A stretch of DNA of 64,000 nt from an uncultured Cohaesibacter sp. (GCF_963662805.1 NZ_OY759850.1:1-64000); one strand, 5' to 3'; counted from the stretch's first letter, positions 1 through 9,384 are shown. A program made the numbers and translations. The notes: generated by a model from the letters alone, not told the origin.

Positions 1-847
1 CCAAATCGCCGTGATCCGGCACGCCGGGCAGGAACAGGACATTCGAGTAGGCAGCGTTCTCGTTCAGCGCGGTGACATAAACGTTCGACCAGCTGCGTGG
101 ATAGAGCTGGCAAGGAAGCTCCCACAGGGTCATGGCATCGCTGATGGCATAGCGGGCTCCGTTGCCGGTCGTCTCACTCGGGCGGCAGTCGGGCGCATCC
201 CGGGCCACCACGTCGAGAATGCCTTGAGGGACTGCCGACAGGTCCGAGAAGCTCCGTGGCGGATCAAGGGAGATGGTATCGCCCACCAGCCCGTCGGGTA
301 CCGCAAAGTGATCATCGCTCCCCACCTCGGGCTGGCTGGCGCAGATGATCCCGCCCTTGACCGTGATGACAAAGGGATAGTGATCGCTCCGGGTGATCGT
401 TATCTGACCCTTGTCGACGAGAATGTTGTTGCCCGCTACATGCTGCTCCAGCACCTCGATGAGCGCGGTGTAGCTGCCTTTGGAGGTGCGATAGAGGCGC
501 AAGGGCTCCAGCGCTTGTGTGTTCACGCTCGCACTGTCCTCGCGGTTCATCAAAAAGACCGTGTCGTCAATCTTCATCCAGCCGGGCAGTTCCTCGCCAT
601 CGTTGAAGGGTGCGAAGAAGACATAGGAATAGGTGTCTTTCTCCGGATCCCGGTTCGCCTGCCAGAAGGCAAGGCGGCAGCCGTCAAACTCCTCGATGAC
701 ATTCTTCCCAAACAGCCTCAGATTGATATCCGGGTCGCCCTCTGCCGCTCTGGTGGGAGATCCGGTGGTAACCAACAGAAGACCGACGGCAACCAGCAAA
801 AAGCGGCGAGAGATATCACTGAGAGAGGAAATGAAAGGCAGTGTCAT
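1..847 (-). CDS. Exported protein of unknown function (C-terminus beyond the left edge)
   Basis: An open frame runs leftward from an ATG at 847 to the edge of the window without a stop, so about 282 residues are visible and the end is missing. The first 35 residues look like a signal peptide: positively charged ISRRF, then a hydrophobic stretch, then a small-residue cleavage region near TRAAEG. The mature part is rich in beta-prone segments and has a conserved-looking motif LWELPC late in the sequence. That segment resembles the C-terminal part of DUF1176-type proteins of alphaproteobacteria, but I cannot confirm the family from one stretch. Antisense open frames at the same place are shadows. 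Function unknown. Confidence 0.6.
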   Translation of the reverse strand, partial: MTLPFISSLSDISRRFLLVAVGLLLVTTGSPTRAAEGDPDINLRLFGKNVIEEFDGCRLAFWQANRDPEKDTYSYVFFAPFNDGEELPGWMKIDDTVFLMNREDSASVNTQALEPLRLYRTSKGSYTALIEVLEQHVAGNNILVDKGQITITRSDHYPFVITVKGGIICASQPEVGSDDHFAVPDGLVGDTISLDPPRSFSDLSAVPQGILDVVARDAPDCRPSETTGNGARYAISDAMTLWELPCQLYPRSWSNVYVTALNENAAYSNVLFLPGVPDHGDL

Positions 848-941
848 GGAGCTGTCCGCAATGTATGGTGATAAATAGGCAAACAGGCTAAGCAATAATA
901 CCTAGAATAGCCAGCGTAAATCTGACGTCAGCAGAGCAGAC

Positions 942-980
942 AAAAAAAGGCGGCCAGCCCGCGAGCTGTCCGCCTTTTTG
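942..980 (-). terminator. Rho-independent terminator after eda
   Basis: On the minus strand an AAAAAGGCGG arm pairs with CCGCCTTTTT around a GC-rich loop and is followed by a run of seven T. It lies 24 bases past the eda stop, so it ends the leftward uronate transcript. Confidence 0.85.
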
Positions 981-1003
981 AAGAGATGTCTATGGGATGT
1001 TCC

Positions 1004-1636
1004 TCAGACGCCGAGCTTGGAGGCTTCCGCAGCACGCCGCCCGATTTCGGCCCAGTCCTTGGCGCGAACCAGATCAAGCGGTGCGATCCACGTACCGCCG
1101 ATGGCAAAGACGTTCGGCTGGGACAGGAACTCTTCCGCATTTTCCGGTTTGATGCCGCCGGTGGGGCAGAATTCAATGTCGCTCACAGGACCAGCGACCG
1201 ATTTCAGCATCGAGACGCCACCAAGTACCGCTGCCGGGAACAGCTTCTGCTGGGTGAAGCCCGCATCGCGCAGGGTGAGCATCTCCGAAAGCGAGCCTGC
1301 TCCGGGAAGAAGAAACGGCCAGTCGCTCATCTCAAGCGCTTGCAGCAGTTTCTGGGATACACCGGGAGACACGCCAAACTGGCCGCCTGCCGATTGCGCT
1401 TCATTGAGCTGAACTTCTGTGAGGATCGAGCCGACCCCGACCTTGGCACCTTCCACCTTGGAGGCGATGGTTTCAATTGCCTGAAGGGCTGCCTCGCTGC
1501 GCAGGGTGATCTCGAGGATTGGCAGGCCATTGTCCACCAGACACTGGGCAAGGGGCAGGGCGTCCGCCGCATCCTCAATGACCAGCACCGGAATGACTTT
1601 CGCGCCGGTCAACAGCGTGGAAATGTTTGGATGCAT
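1004..1636 (-). CDS. eda: 2-dehydro-3-deoxy-6-phosphogluconate (KDPG) aldolase
   Basis: Cleaves KDPG to pyruvate and glyceraldehyde 3-phosphate, the last step of Entner-Doudoroff and uronate breakdown, in the cytoplasm. The 210-residue product matches the usual size. Family signatures are visible: PILEITLRSE with the catalytic Glu, QKLFPA with the Schiff-base Lys, and CPTGGI and IGGTW phosphate-binding loops. I chose the ATG at 1636, where the family N-terminus (MHPNISTLL) begins and an AGGGA site sits upstream; a longer frame reaching 1702 adds 22 residues without family resemblance. It is the last gene of the leftward uronate cluster, 125 bases after uxaC. Confidence 0.93.
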   Translation of the reverse strand: MHPNISTLLTGAKVIPVLVIEDAADALPLAQCLVDNGLPILEITLRSEAALQAIETIASKVEGAKVGVGSILTEVQLNEAQSAGGQFGVSPGVSQKLLQALEMSDWPFLLPGAGSLSEMLTLRDAGFTQQKLFPAAVLGGVSMLKSVAGPVSDIEFCPTGGIKPENAEEFLSQPNVFAIGGTWIAPLDLVRAKDWAEIGRRAAEASKLGV

Positions 1637-1761
1637 GATAAGTCCCTTTGTCTTCGAAAAGGTCACCCGCGTGAAGCGGGAAACAAAATGAATGGAGGCC
1701 AAGAAGGGCTGGCTTCATCTCGAGCCGGCCCTAGTGACATGTCTTGAACTCGCCGAAGCCG

Positions 1762-3175
1762 TTATTTCTGCTTCAGGAACCAGTTCGCGGCATTCTGATA
1801 GCAGACATCGCGCACCAGACCATCGAGCAGTGTCCGGTCGTTCGGAATGTGGCCCGCTTCAACCCAGCGCCCGATCATCTGGCAGACGAGACGGCGGAAA
1901 TATTCATGCCGCGGGAAGGAGAGGAAGGAGCGGCTGTCGGTCAGCATGCCGATGAAATAGGAAAAGAGACCCATCTGGGCAAGCTGGGTCATCTGGCGTT
2001 CCATGCCATCGAGCTGATCGTTGAACCACCAGCCAGATCCGGCCTGAACCTTGCCGGGGACAGAGCCGTCCTGGAAGTTGCCCGCCGTGGAGACAATCAC
2101 TTCATTCATGTTCGGGTTGAGGTGATAGAGCACGGTCTTGGGCAGATGACCGTCGCGATCCATTTCGCCAAGCAGGCCATTGAGTGGGCCAGCCACCGGC
2201 TGATCGTTGATCGAGTCGCCGCCCACGTCTGGGCCGAGGCTCGCATAGAGGCGGTGATTGCAGTTGCGGATCGCACCGATATGCAGCTGCATGACCAGAT
2301 CGCGCTCATAATAGGCCTTGGACAGGTCGACCAGAATGCGGGTCTGGAACTGGGCAATCTCGATCTCGGTGAGGGTGACGCCGGAGAGGCGTTTCTCAAG
2401 GATCACATCAAGCGCCGCATCATCGACCGGAGCGGCGAAGCGCAACACGTCAATGCCATGGTCGGTTGCAAGGCAGCCATGGGCAACAAAATGATCGAGG
2501 CGCTCGATCAGGCCCGCCATCAGCGCCGAATAGCTCTCGACCGGACGGCCAGTGGTTGTCGTCAGGGTCGTAATGAAATCGGCAAAGCCGGGCAAGTCGA
2601 TCTTGATTGCCTGATCGGGCCGGAAGCTCGGAGCAACGACCATGTCATTGAGGCTTTCGTCCGCTGCCATCGCCTTATGATGCTCAAGGCTGTCACATGG
2701 GAAGTCGGTCGTGCCCCACATAGCGCACCTGCATGCGGCGCAACAGGCCGCGCGCGCTGTGGCTGTCCTCGGCGAGCATCGCCTGCGTTTTCTCCCAGAT
2801 CGAATCCGCCGTTGCCGGGCTCAGGATCTCACGAATGCTGAAATAGCGCTGCAGCTCCAGATGGGTCCAGTGGTAGAGCGGGTTGCCGACACAGCGTGGC
2901 ATGACGGCGGCAAAGGCATCGAATTTCTCACGGAAGCTTGCAGAGCCGGAGACCTTTTCCTCATTCACGCCGGCCCAGCGCATGGCGCGCCATTTGTAAT
3001 GGTCGCCCTCGAGCCAGATCGCGCCGATGTCATCCCACTTCCGGTCGTTGGCGATATCCTGCGGGGGAAGATGGTTGTGATAGTCAACGATCGGAAGACT
3101 CTCTGCGACATCGTGATAAAGGTGGCGAGCCGCCGCCGTATCGAGCAGAAAGTCGGGGTTTAGAAATCGGTGCAT
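1762..3175 (-). pseudogene. uxaC: Glucuronate isomerase, reading frame broken by one base
   Basis: UxaC converts D-glucuronate to D-fructuronate (and galacturonate to tagaturonate). Two leftward frames together cover the whole enzyme: 2693-3175 (160 residues, N-terminal part with DYHNHLPP metal-binding His residues) and 1762-2721 (319 residues, starting at WGTTDFPCDSLEHH and running to the normal C-terminus). The join lies in a run of four C (G on the coding strand) at 2714-2717. Removing one base restores Y-V-G-T-T-D, the expected family sequence, and gives 470 residues, the usual UxaC length. No other damage is visible. Start at 3175 has a GGGAGAG site. Either a recent inactivating slip or a homopolymer sequencing error; I favour the latter slightly, because everything else is intact. 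Confidence 0.88.
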
Positions 3176-3444
3176 GTGTCACTCTCCCGTCAGGCATCGC
3201 TGCTGTCCCGAACAAAAGGAGATCCGGCCCGATTGCGGGCTCTGGACATTCCGCGTGGCCGACGTTCGGACCAACAAGCGCTTCATGATTGAGGTTTGAA
3301 CTAAAGTCGCAATCCCTGCCTTGATACCTGTCATCAAACTGCAAATGCAAGCACGATTTTCAGGCGGGCGGGTGCGAAGCGGGCTGGCGGCGAGATTTCC
3401 CCCGCCAACCCTGTGTTTGTGATCATGATCCTTTGCAAGCGGGA

Positions 3445-5829
3445 TCAGAAGTCGAGATGCGTCCCCAGGACATAAGGCTTGCCCTGAGCGGTCACGGATC
3501 GGGAAGTCTTGCTGCAGAGGTTGATTTCGCAGCCAGACAGAGCCGGGTCGAACTGACCTTCGTGCGCCCAGGTGATATCGAGCGTCGTGGCGGTCTGGGT
3601 CACGTTGATACGGGTTAGGCGGTGCATACCGGAAAGGGCATCCACATTGTCCACGCCATCCTCATAGAGTTCGCTGGTGAAGCTGTAAGTCGCCTCATCG
3701 GCATAAGGATAGACAACGAGCACGCGGCTCTGTCCGGCGACCGAACCCGAACGATCCACGCCGGGAGACAACGGCAGAATGGCGCCTGCCCGCACGAACA
3801 GCGGAATGGAGCCAAGATCGACCGGCACGGTGATCTCCTGTCCGCCAGCGTGATAGTCGCCGCTCCAGAAGTCATAATAACCGACCCCGTTATCCGGCAG
3901 ATAGACCGTGCGTTCAGTTGCCCCTTCTTCCACAACGTTGGCGACCAGCAGATCGCGACCAAGGAAGAAATCATCGGTCGGCTCAAAACAGCGGGCGTCG
4001 TGTTCGTGATCAAGGAAGGTCGGCCGGATCATGGCTTCATCCTCGACAACGGATTTGTAGAGAAGCGTGTAGAGATACGGTAGCAGGGTATAGCGCAGCT
4101 TGATCGCGTTGCGAATATGGTCGGTGACCTCTGGATACATCCACGGCTCGTTGACGGTCTTGTCGTCGTTCCAGGAATGGATGGTGAAGCGGGGATGGAA
4201 AATCCCGTTCTGCACCCAGCGAACGAACAGTTCCGGATCAGGGCGATCCCCGGCAAAGCCGCCGACGTCATGGCCGATGTTGTAAAGGCCGGAGAGGCTC
4301 ATGCCCAAGCCCATCGGAATGTTATACTTGAGGCTGTTCCAGTTGGTGCGGTTGTCGCCGGACCATGTCTGGGCGTAGCGTTGAATGCCCGGACATCCGG
4401 AGCGCGAGATCAGATAGGGGCGCTTCTGAGGCGCAAAATCGATCTGCGCGTCATTGGAGGCGCGGGTCATCAGGAGCGGTTGAACCGGGCGGATGAGGTC
4501 GATGTCAATGGAAACCCCAAAGCCCCAGCACTGGGCCTGACGGTCCCAGATCTCATATTCGTTGTTGTCGTTCCACGTGCTGTTGATGCCATATTCGAGC
4601 AGGGCGCTCTTCACGTTGCCCTTCCACCAGTCCTGCGTTGCCGGATTGGTGAAGTCGAGGTGGCTGCCCTCGTCATCCCAGAAGACGGAGCGCTCGGCCC
4701 GCCCGCTCTCGCCGTCGCGAACGAACAGCCCAAGGCCATCCGCCTCACCATAGCGGGGATGGTCCTGCAACAGGCAGGGCTTGATGTTGGCGATCAGCTC
4801 AATCCCCGCGTCGGCGAAGGTGCGCGCCATGCCATGGGCATCGGGCACCTTGTCGGTGTTCCAGTTGAAGACATAACGTTTCGGGCCAATCGAGGTGTAG
4901 CCCGAGGAGAGCTGGAAGCTGTCGCAGGGGATGTCATGTTCCTTGACCAGCCGGACGAAGCCTTCAAGCTGCTCCTGCGCATTGTCCGCATCGGTATATG
5001 TCATGGTCGAGCCGGAATAACCCAGCGACCAGCGCGGCAGGAAGGCCGTGCCACCGGTCAGCCTGACCTGTGCCTTGGACAGATCGGAAATGGTCGGCCC
5101 GAGGGTGAAGTAATAGTCGAGATCGCCATCATCCGCACGATAGGCGCGATAGGGCAGATGGTAGTTGTCGAGCTCATTGCCGAGATCAAACCAGCACGGC
5201 GCAAGGTTGTCATAAAACAGGCTATAGCTCAGGCCGCTTTCAAGCCGTGTGATGGTGAAGGGAATATGCTTGTAAAGCGGGTCCGTTGTGCTGGCATTGT
5301 AGCCCATGGCATCAAGGTTGCGCATTTCAAAGCGCCGACCGGAACGCTCCAGCTCACCAGCCTTCTCGCCAAGACCATAAAAGCGGTCGCTCTTGGTGCG
5401 GCGCAGGAAGTGACTGTGCGCATGGTCCTTGCGGCCCAGCATATAGGCGCCAGTCGGGCGGTCCTCGGCGATCTGCTCCCATGGGGCATCAACATTGGCG
5501 CGGGCTTCCCAGACGAGACCAAGAGGGCTCTTGACGATCACGCGCAGCAGACCGGTGCCGAGACGCAGGGTCTCGCCTTCGTTGTCGAAGTTGAAGGTGG
5601 GGCAGGAGAAACCGTCCAGCGAGGCGCGGTTGCGGCCCTCGATCGGCGCATTGCCACCGGGCGCAACGGTCCAACTGCGGTTGAGGCGATACATCCCGTC
5701 CTTGAGGAGCTGCACCCGGATGATGCGTTCCTCGAGAATGTCGATATGCATGGCATGGCGCCCTTCAATCAGAAGGATGACGCCGGTTTCGGTCTGGGTC
5801 TGCAAAGACCATTGTTTCAACTGATACAT
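3445..5829 (-). CDS. Glycoside hydrolase family 31 enzyme (alpha-glucosidase/alpha-xylosidase type)
   Basis: A 794-residue cytoplasmic enzyme with no signal peptide. It shows the GH31 plan: N-terminal beta-sandwich, then a TIM barrel with nucleophile motif STWNDNNEYE (Asp near 421) and the acid/base motif WSGDNRTNW (Asp near 492), then C-terminal beta domains. Most GH31 enzymes have WIDMNE at the nucleophile; the WNDNNE version marks a distinct subgroup, so substrate cannot be read directly. Its place between TRAP permease genes and uxaC suggests it trims an alpha-linked sugar from an imported uronate-containing glycoside. The start at 5829 has only a weak ribosome site; a Met 26 codons further in is an alternative. 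Confidence 0.85.
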   Translation of the reverse strand: MYQLKQWSLQTQTETGVILLIEGRHAMHIDILEERIIRVQLLKDGMYRLNRSWTVAPGGNAPIEGRNRASLDGFSCPTFNFDNEGETLRLGTGLLRVIVKSPLGLVWEARANVDAPWEQIAEDRPTGAYMLGRKDHAHSHFLRRTKSDRFYGLGEKAGELERSGRRFEMRNLDAMGYNASTTDPLYKHIPFTITRLESGLSYSLFYDNLAPCWFDLGNELDNYHLPYRAYRADDGDLDYYFTLGPTISDLSKAQVRLTGGTAFLPRWSLGYSGSTMTYTDADNAQEQLEGFVRLVKEHDIPCDSFQLSSGYTSIGPKRYVFNWNTDKVPDAHGMARTFADAGIELIANIKPCLLQDHPRYGEADGLGLFVRDGESGRAERSVFWDDEGSHLDFTNPATQDWWKGNVKSALLEYGINSTWNDNNEYEIWDRQAQCWGFGVSIDIDLIRPVQPLLMTRASNDAQIDFAPQKRPYLISRSGCPGIQRYAQTWSGDNRTNWNSLKYNIPMGLGMSLSGLYNIGHDVGGFAGDRPDPELFVRWVQNGIFHPRFTIHSWNDDKTVNEPWMYPEVTDHIRNAIKLRYTLLPYLYTLLYKSVVEDEAMIRPTFLDHEHDARCFEPTDDFFLGRDLLVANVVEEGATERTVYLPDNGVGYYDFWSGDYHAGGQEITVPVDLGSIPLFVRAGAILPLSPGVDRSGSVAGQSRVLVVYPYADEATYSFTSELYEDGVDNVDALSGMHRLTRINVTQTATTLDITWAHEGQFDPALSGCEINLCSKTSRSVTAQGKPYVLGTHLDF

Positions 5830-5925
5830 GCTTTGTTATCCCGGTTCCGAGCCGTCTTCAGGCCTGTTGCGGGACAGGCGGATGCGGCTCCGTGGATGTC
5901 TTTGACTGCGAATGCAGATATTGGA

Positions 5926-5957
5926 AAGCCGCGCAGCGGGAGGACACTGCGCGGCTT
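5926..5957 (-). terminator. Strong hairpin between dctM and the GH31 gene
   Basis: A perfect 11-base-pair stem (AAGCCGCGCAG / CTGCGCGGCTT) with a 10-base loop lies just past the dctM stop. On the minus strand it is followed only by TTTCC, so it is a weak terminator or an mRNA-stabilising/attenuating hairpin inside the leftward transcript rather than a full stop. Confidence 0.6.
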
Positions 5958-5970
5958 GTAACTGTCAGAT

Positions 5971-7281
5971 TTAGCCGCCGTAGCCCAAGAAGAACTGGGG
6001 CAGTGCCAGAGACAGTTGAGGGATGTAGGTCACAGCGAGGAGCAAGACCACGAGCACCGCATAGAAGGGCAGCATGGGCTTGAGAACGCTGGAGATGGGA
6101 ACCTTGCCGACGGAGCAGCCGATGAACAGGGCTGAGCCGACCGGTGGCGTGCAGATGCCGATGCAGAGGTTGAAGGTCATCATGACACCGAAGTGCACCG
6201 GATCCATGCCCAGATCCTGAACCACCGGCAGGAAGATCGGGGTGAAGATCAGAAGGGCTGGGGTCATGTCCATGAAGGTGCCGATGATTAGCAGGGCAAG
6301 GTTGATGACCAGAAGGATGACAATCGGGTTGTCGGAGATCGACAACAGCGCATCAGAGATCGCAAACGGGATGTCGGAGAAGGCCATGGCCTTGGACATG
6401 CCGATGGAACAGCCGACCATCAGCAGCACGATGGAGGTGGTGACCGCCGATTCCAGAATGATCTTGGGCATGTCGCTGAGCGAGATTTCCCGATACCAGA
6501 TCAGAGCCAGAAAGAGCGTGTAGACCACGGCAACGGCAGACGCCTCGGTGGCGGTGAAGATGCCGCCGATGATGCCGCCCATGATGATGATGATCAGGCC
6601 GAGCGGCAGGATCGCATCGCGGGTCTTCTCCCACATTTCTTGGCAGGACGGACGCTCGGCAACAGCATAGCCCCGTTTCTTGGCAATGATGCCTGCGACG
6701 ACCATCAGGCCCAGACCCATCAGGATACCGGGCAGGTAGCCAGCCACGAACAGCGCGGCAATCGAGGTGCCGCCGGTGATCAGCGAGTAAACGATGAAGG
6801 TGGTCGAGGGCGGGATCAGAAGACCCGTCGGGCAGGAGGCGATGTTGACCGCAGCCGAGAAGGACGGATCATAGCCTTCCTTCTTCTGGATCGGCGCCAT
6901 GACGCCGCCAACCGCAGCCGCCGATGCAACGGCGGAGCCCGAGATTGCCCCAAACATCATGTTGGCGAGCACGTTGCAGTGCGCCAGCGAGCCGGGCAGG
7001 CGACCACCAAGGATCTTGGCGAACTCAATGAGCCGCATGGCGATGCCGCCGCGGTTCATGATGTTGCCTGCGAGAATGAAGAAGGGGATCGCTAGCAGCG
7101 TGAAGCTGTCAAGCCCGGACGCCATCTGCTGGGCGACGATGAAAATCGACTGATCGAACGACATGTTGATCACCATGAAGGTGAAGACGGTCGCAATGCC
7201 GATCGCGAAGGAGATGGGAACGCTGAGTGCCATCAGAATGATGAAGATCGAAAACAGCGTGATAGTTGCTTGCCATTCCAT
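5971..7281 (-). CDS. dctM: TRAP transporter large permease subunit (DctM family)
   Basis: A 436-residue integral membrane protein with about a dozen hydrophobic segments. It has TRAP large-subunit landmarks: an N-terminal ALSVPISFAIG stretch, the GAISGSAVASAAAVGGVMAP loop, and the late segment GICTPPVGSALFIG. It carries substrate across the inner membrane driven by the ion gradient, with the small subunit encoded immediately upstream and the periplasmic binding protein at 8398 on the other strand. Its island context points to a uronate substrate. Confidence 0.93.
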   Translation of the reverse strand: MEWQATITLFSIFIILMALSVPISFAIGIATVFTFMVINMSFDQSIFIVAQQMASGLDSFTLLAIPFFILAGNIMNRGGIAMRLIEFAKILGGRLPGSLAHCNVLANMMFGAISGSAVASAAAVGGVMAPIQKKEGYDPSFSAAVNIASCPTGLLIPPSTTFIVYSLITGGTSIAALFVAGYLPGILMGLGLMVVAGIIAKKRGYAVAERPSCQEMWEKTRDAILPLGLIIIIMGGIIGGIFTATEASAVAVVYTLFLALIWYREISLSDMPKIILESAVTTSIVLLMVGCSIGMSKAMAFSDIPFAISDALLSISDNPIVILLVINLALLIIGTFMDMTPALLIFTPIFLPVVQDLGMDPVHFGVMMTFNLCIGICTPPVGSALFIGCSVGKVPISSVLKPMLPFYAVLVVLLLAVTYIPQLSLALPQFFLGYGG

Positions 7282-7305
7282 TGTAGTTAAACCCTCTGTT
7301 CGATC

Positions 7306-7836
7306 TTACGAATCTTTGGTGGCGGCATCAGCGGCGGCTTCGTCGCTGTCGAGCCGTGCGAGATAGTCCGGATCGAGGATGTCCGAGATCAGGGCTGCGC
7401 AGTAAAACAGCATCGTCAGCCCCGAGAAGGGGATGGCGCCGTAGACATAGCCCATTGGCAGACGCAGGGCCGGGGTCATCTGACCGGATTCGATGGTTTT
7501 GATCATCAGCTCCCAGCCGCCATAGACCATGACGATGCCGCAAAAGGCGGCGATGATCAGGACAACCATGATGCGGATGTTGCGCAGAGCCTTGCCCCTG
7601 AGAGACAGGCTGACCACATCGATTGCCAGATGCCGGTTCTGACCGAGCGTGTAGGCAGCGCCCACAAAGGCGACCCACATGAACAGGAAGCGGGCGATTT
7701 CATCGGTGGTCGTGCTGGGAGTGCCGAGAATGAAGCGGGAGACGACCTGCCAGACGACGCAGATGACGAGGATGGTAAAGACCGCAACGGTCAACGCGCC
7801 GAGCACGCGGTTTACCAGACGGACAGCTTGTTTCAT
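7306..7836 (-). CDS. dctQ: TRAP transporter small permease subunit (DctQ family)
   Basis: A 176-residue membrane protein with four hydrophobic segments, the expected plan for DctQ, including the SRFILGTPSTTTDEIARFLF segment and the GQNRHLAIDV loop typical of the family. An AAGGAAG site precedes the ATG at 7836. It is the first gene of the leftward transcript, 24 bases before dctM, and pairs with it in a tripartite TRAP system whose binding protein is divergently encoded at 8398. Confidence 0.92.
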   Translation of the reverse strand: MKQAVRLVNRVLGALTVAVFTILVICVVWQVVSRFILGTPSTTTDEIARFLFMWVAFVGAAYTLGQNRHLAIDVVSLSLRGKALRNIRIMVVLIIAAFCGIVMVYGGWELMIKTIESGQMTPALRLPMGYVYGAIPFSGLTMLFYCAALISDILDPDYLARLDSDEAAADAATKDS

Positions 7837-7904
7837 GGCTGCACTTCCTTATCTGATTGTTTTCAGTCCGGCCCGGGCCGGACGCGAATGGTCTGTCTTT
7901 GAGG

Positions 7905-7922
7905 AAATTGGTCGGCCAATTT
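7905..7922. promoter_or_regulatory. Operator-like palindrome upstream of dctQ
   Basis: AAATTGGTCGGCCAATTT is an 18-base inverted repeat with only the central four bases asymmetric, 69 bases upstream of dctQ. It shares its TTGGTC/GRCCAA core with sites at 8184 and 8236, which suggests one regulator, probably the GntR protein encoded at 11374. The link is inferred. Confidence 0.6.
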
Positions 7923-8181
7923 ATCAACAGCCGCTTCCCTGTTCGACAGCGACTGACGCGGCATCCGGAAGAGCCAAGGCTTGTTCCTTGCTGTCGTGCC
8001 AGCTTAGTCCCTAAGGGATGCCAACGGGCGGTCATCTGTCTGCAAGCGTGCTTCGAAACAGTTCGAAATCCCGGAAATCCGTGGGTTTCTTGAAGATCTG
8101 AAGTCGCTGTGGCGATTGTGCCAGCAGAGTCTCAGTGCCATTCGGCATCTCTGTTGCCCATACACATTGCTCAAAAAACAA

Positions 8182-8197
8182 AATTGGTCAACCAAAA
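8182..8197. promoter_or_regulatory. Second operator-like palindrome, divergent uronate promoter region
   Basis: TTGGTCAACCAA inside an AT-rich stretch, about 200 bases upstream of the TRAP binding-protein gene. It has the same half-sites as the palindromes at 7905 and 8236. A TTGACA hexamer at 8208-8213 lies just after it and could be a -35 element for the rightward promoter, although no good -10 is obvious. Confidence 0.55.
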
Positions 8198-8226
8198 TAA
8201 AAATTGATTGACAAAAATTTGGAAAT

Positions 8227-8262
8227 GACCAATTGTTTGGTCGACCAAAAGACGAATTGGTT
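8227..8262. promoter_or_regulatory. Operator cluster with perfect TTTGGTCGACCAAA palindrome
   Basis: Positions 8236-8249 form a perfect 14-base palindrome. Half-sites GACCAA at 8227 and TTGGT at 8258 flank it, so three overlapping inverted arrangements are possible. Together with 7905 and 8182 this is the only part of the 561-base dctQ-dctP intergenic space with clear structure; I see no gene in it. Confidence 0.65.
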
Positions 8263-8397
8263 AGACCGGGCTCGGTGCTAGTGAGAAAACTGATGCTCCA
8301 ATCGAAGCTCTGTCGCAACAAACAGGGAATCTCCGTCGGTTCGCCGGTCGGATCTCTCATCAAATGAAAACCGACTGACTCATATCTCGGGAGGGAA

Positions 8398-9384
8398 ATG
8401 ATGAAACGTAAACTTGCAATTCTCAGCGCGGTTGCCGGCGCAGCCTTTGCTATCACAGCGACTGCAGCCAGCGCAGTCACCCTGAAAATCAGCCACAACA
8501 ACCCCGAAGATCATCCGCTGCACAAGTCCATGAGCTTCATGGCTGATCGTGTTAAGGAGCTGACCAACGGCGATGTGAAGATCCGCATCTATGCCAACGC
8601 TCAGCTCGGCACCCAGCGCGAGTCCATGGAGCTGGTTCAGAACGGCACTCTGGCGATGGCCAAATCCAATGCATCAGAGCTCGAAGCCTTCGAAGAATCC
8701 TACAGCGCCCTGAACCTGCCTTACCTCTTCACCTCCGAAGATCATTTCTTCAAGGCACTTGGTGGCGAAATCGGCAATGACATCCTGATGGCCTCCAAGG
8801 ACAAGGGCTTCATTGGTCTGACCTACTACTACGAAGGTGCTCGCTCCTTCTACACCAACAAGGCGATCAACACCCCGGCCGACTTGAAGGGCATGAAAAT
8901 TCGCGTTCAGCCGTCTCCCTCTGCTATCCGCATGGTTGAGCTGCTCGGCGGCAACCCGACCCCAATTGCTTGGGGCGAACTCTACAGCGCTCTGAAACAG
9001 GGTGTTGTCGACGGTGCCGAAAACAACCCGACTGCCATGACCACCGCCCGTCACGGCGAAGTCAGCAAGGTCTTCTCCCTTGATGAACACACCATGATCC
9101 CGTCGGTTCTGGTGATGTCGACCGCGAAATGGGATGCCCTCACCGAAGAACAGCAGAAAGCCGTGAAGCAGGCTGCCGATGAGTCCATGGTTTTCCATCG
9201 CAAGCTCTGGGGTGAAATCGTCTCCGAAGAGATCGAAAAAGCCAAGAACGAACTCGGCGTTGAATTCGTCGAAGTCGAAAAAGGCCCGTTCGTGGAAGCC
9301 GTCATGCCGATGCATGAAGAACTGGCAGCCAAGTCCGAGCGCCTCGCTGACCTGATCAGCCGCATCAAGGCAATTGCCGACTAA
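8398..9384 (+). CDS. dctP: TRAP transporter substrate-binding protein (DctP family), probably uronate-binding
   Basis: A periplasmic binding protein of 327-328 residues. It has a clear signal peptide (KRKLAILSAVAGAAFA, cleavage near ASA-VTLK) and the DctP fold landmarks: the KIRVQPSP segment carrying the Arg that binds the substrate carboxylate, and DGAENNPTA. Two ATG codons in tandem (8398 and 8401) follow a GGGAGGG site; either could be used. It is divergent from its membrane partners dctQM and precedes a glucuronidase gene, so D-glucuronate or a related uronate is the likely ligand. Confidence 0.9.
   Translation: MMKRKLAILSAVAGAAFAITATAASAVTLKISHNNPEDHPLHKSMSFMADRVKELTNGDVKIRIYANAQLGTQRESMELVQNGTLAMAKSNASELEAFEESYSALNLPYLFTSEDHFFKALGGEIGNDILMASKDKGFIGLTYYYEGARSFYTNKAINTPADLKGMKIRVQPSPSAIRMVELLGGNPTPIAWGELYSALKQGVVDGAENNPTAMTTARHGEVSKVFSLDEHTMIPSVLVMSTAKWDALTEEQQKAVKQAADESMVFHRKLWGEIVSEEIEKAKNELGVEFVEVEKGPFVEAVMPMHEELAAKSERLADLISRIKAIAD

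Noticed and set aside
11..871. 286-codon plus-strand frame at the left edge
   Set aside because: The minus strand here encodes a protein with a good signal peptide; the plus frame overlaps it completely and looks like a shadow.
4117..5961. 614-codon open frame antisense to the GH31 gene
   Set aside because: Shadow of the GH31 reading frame; composition is typical of antisense translation and no family features are visible.
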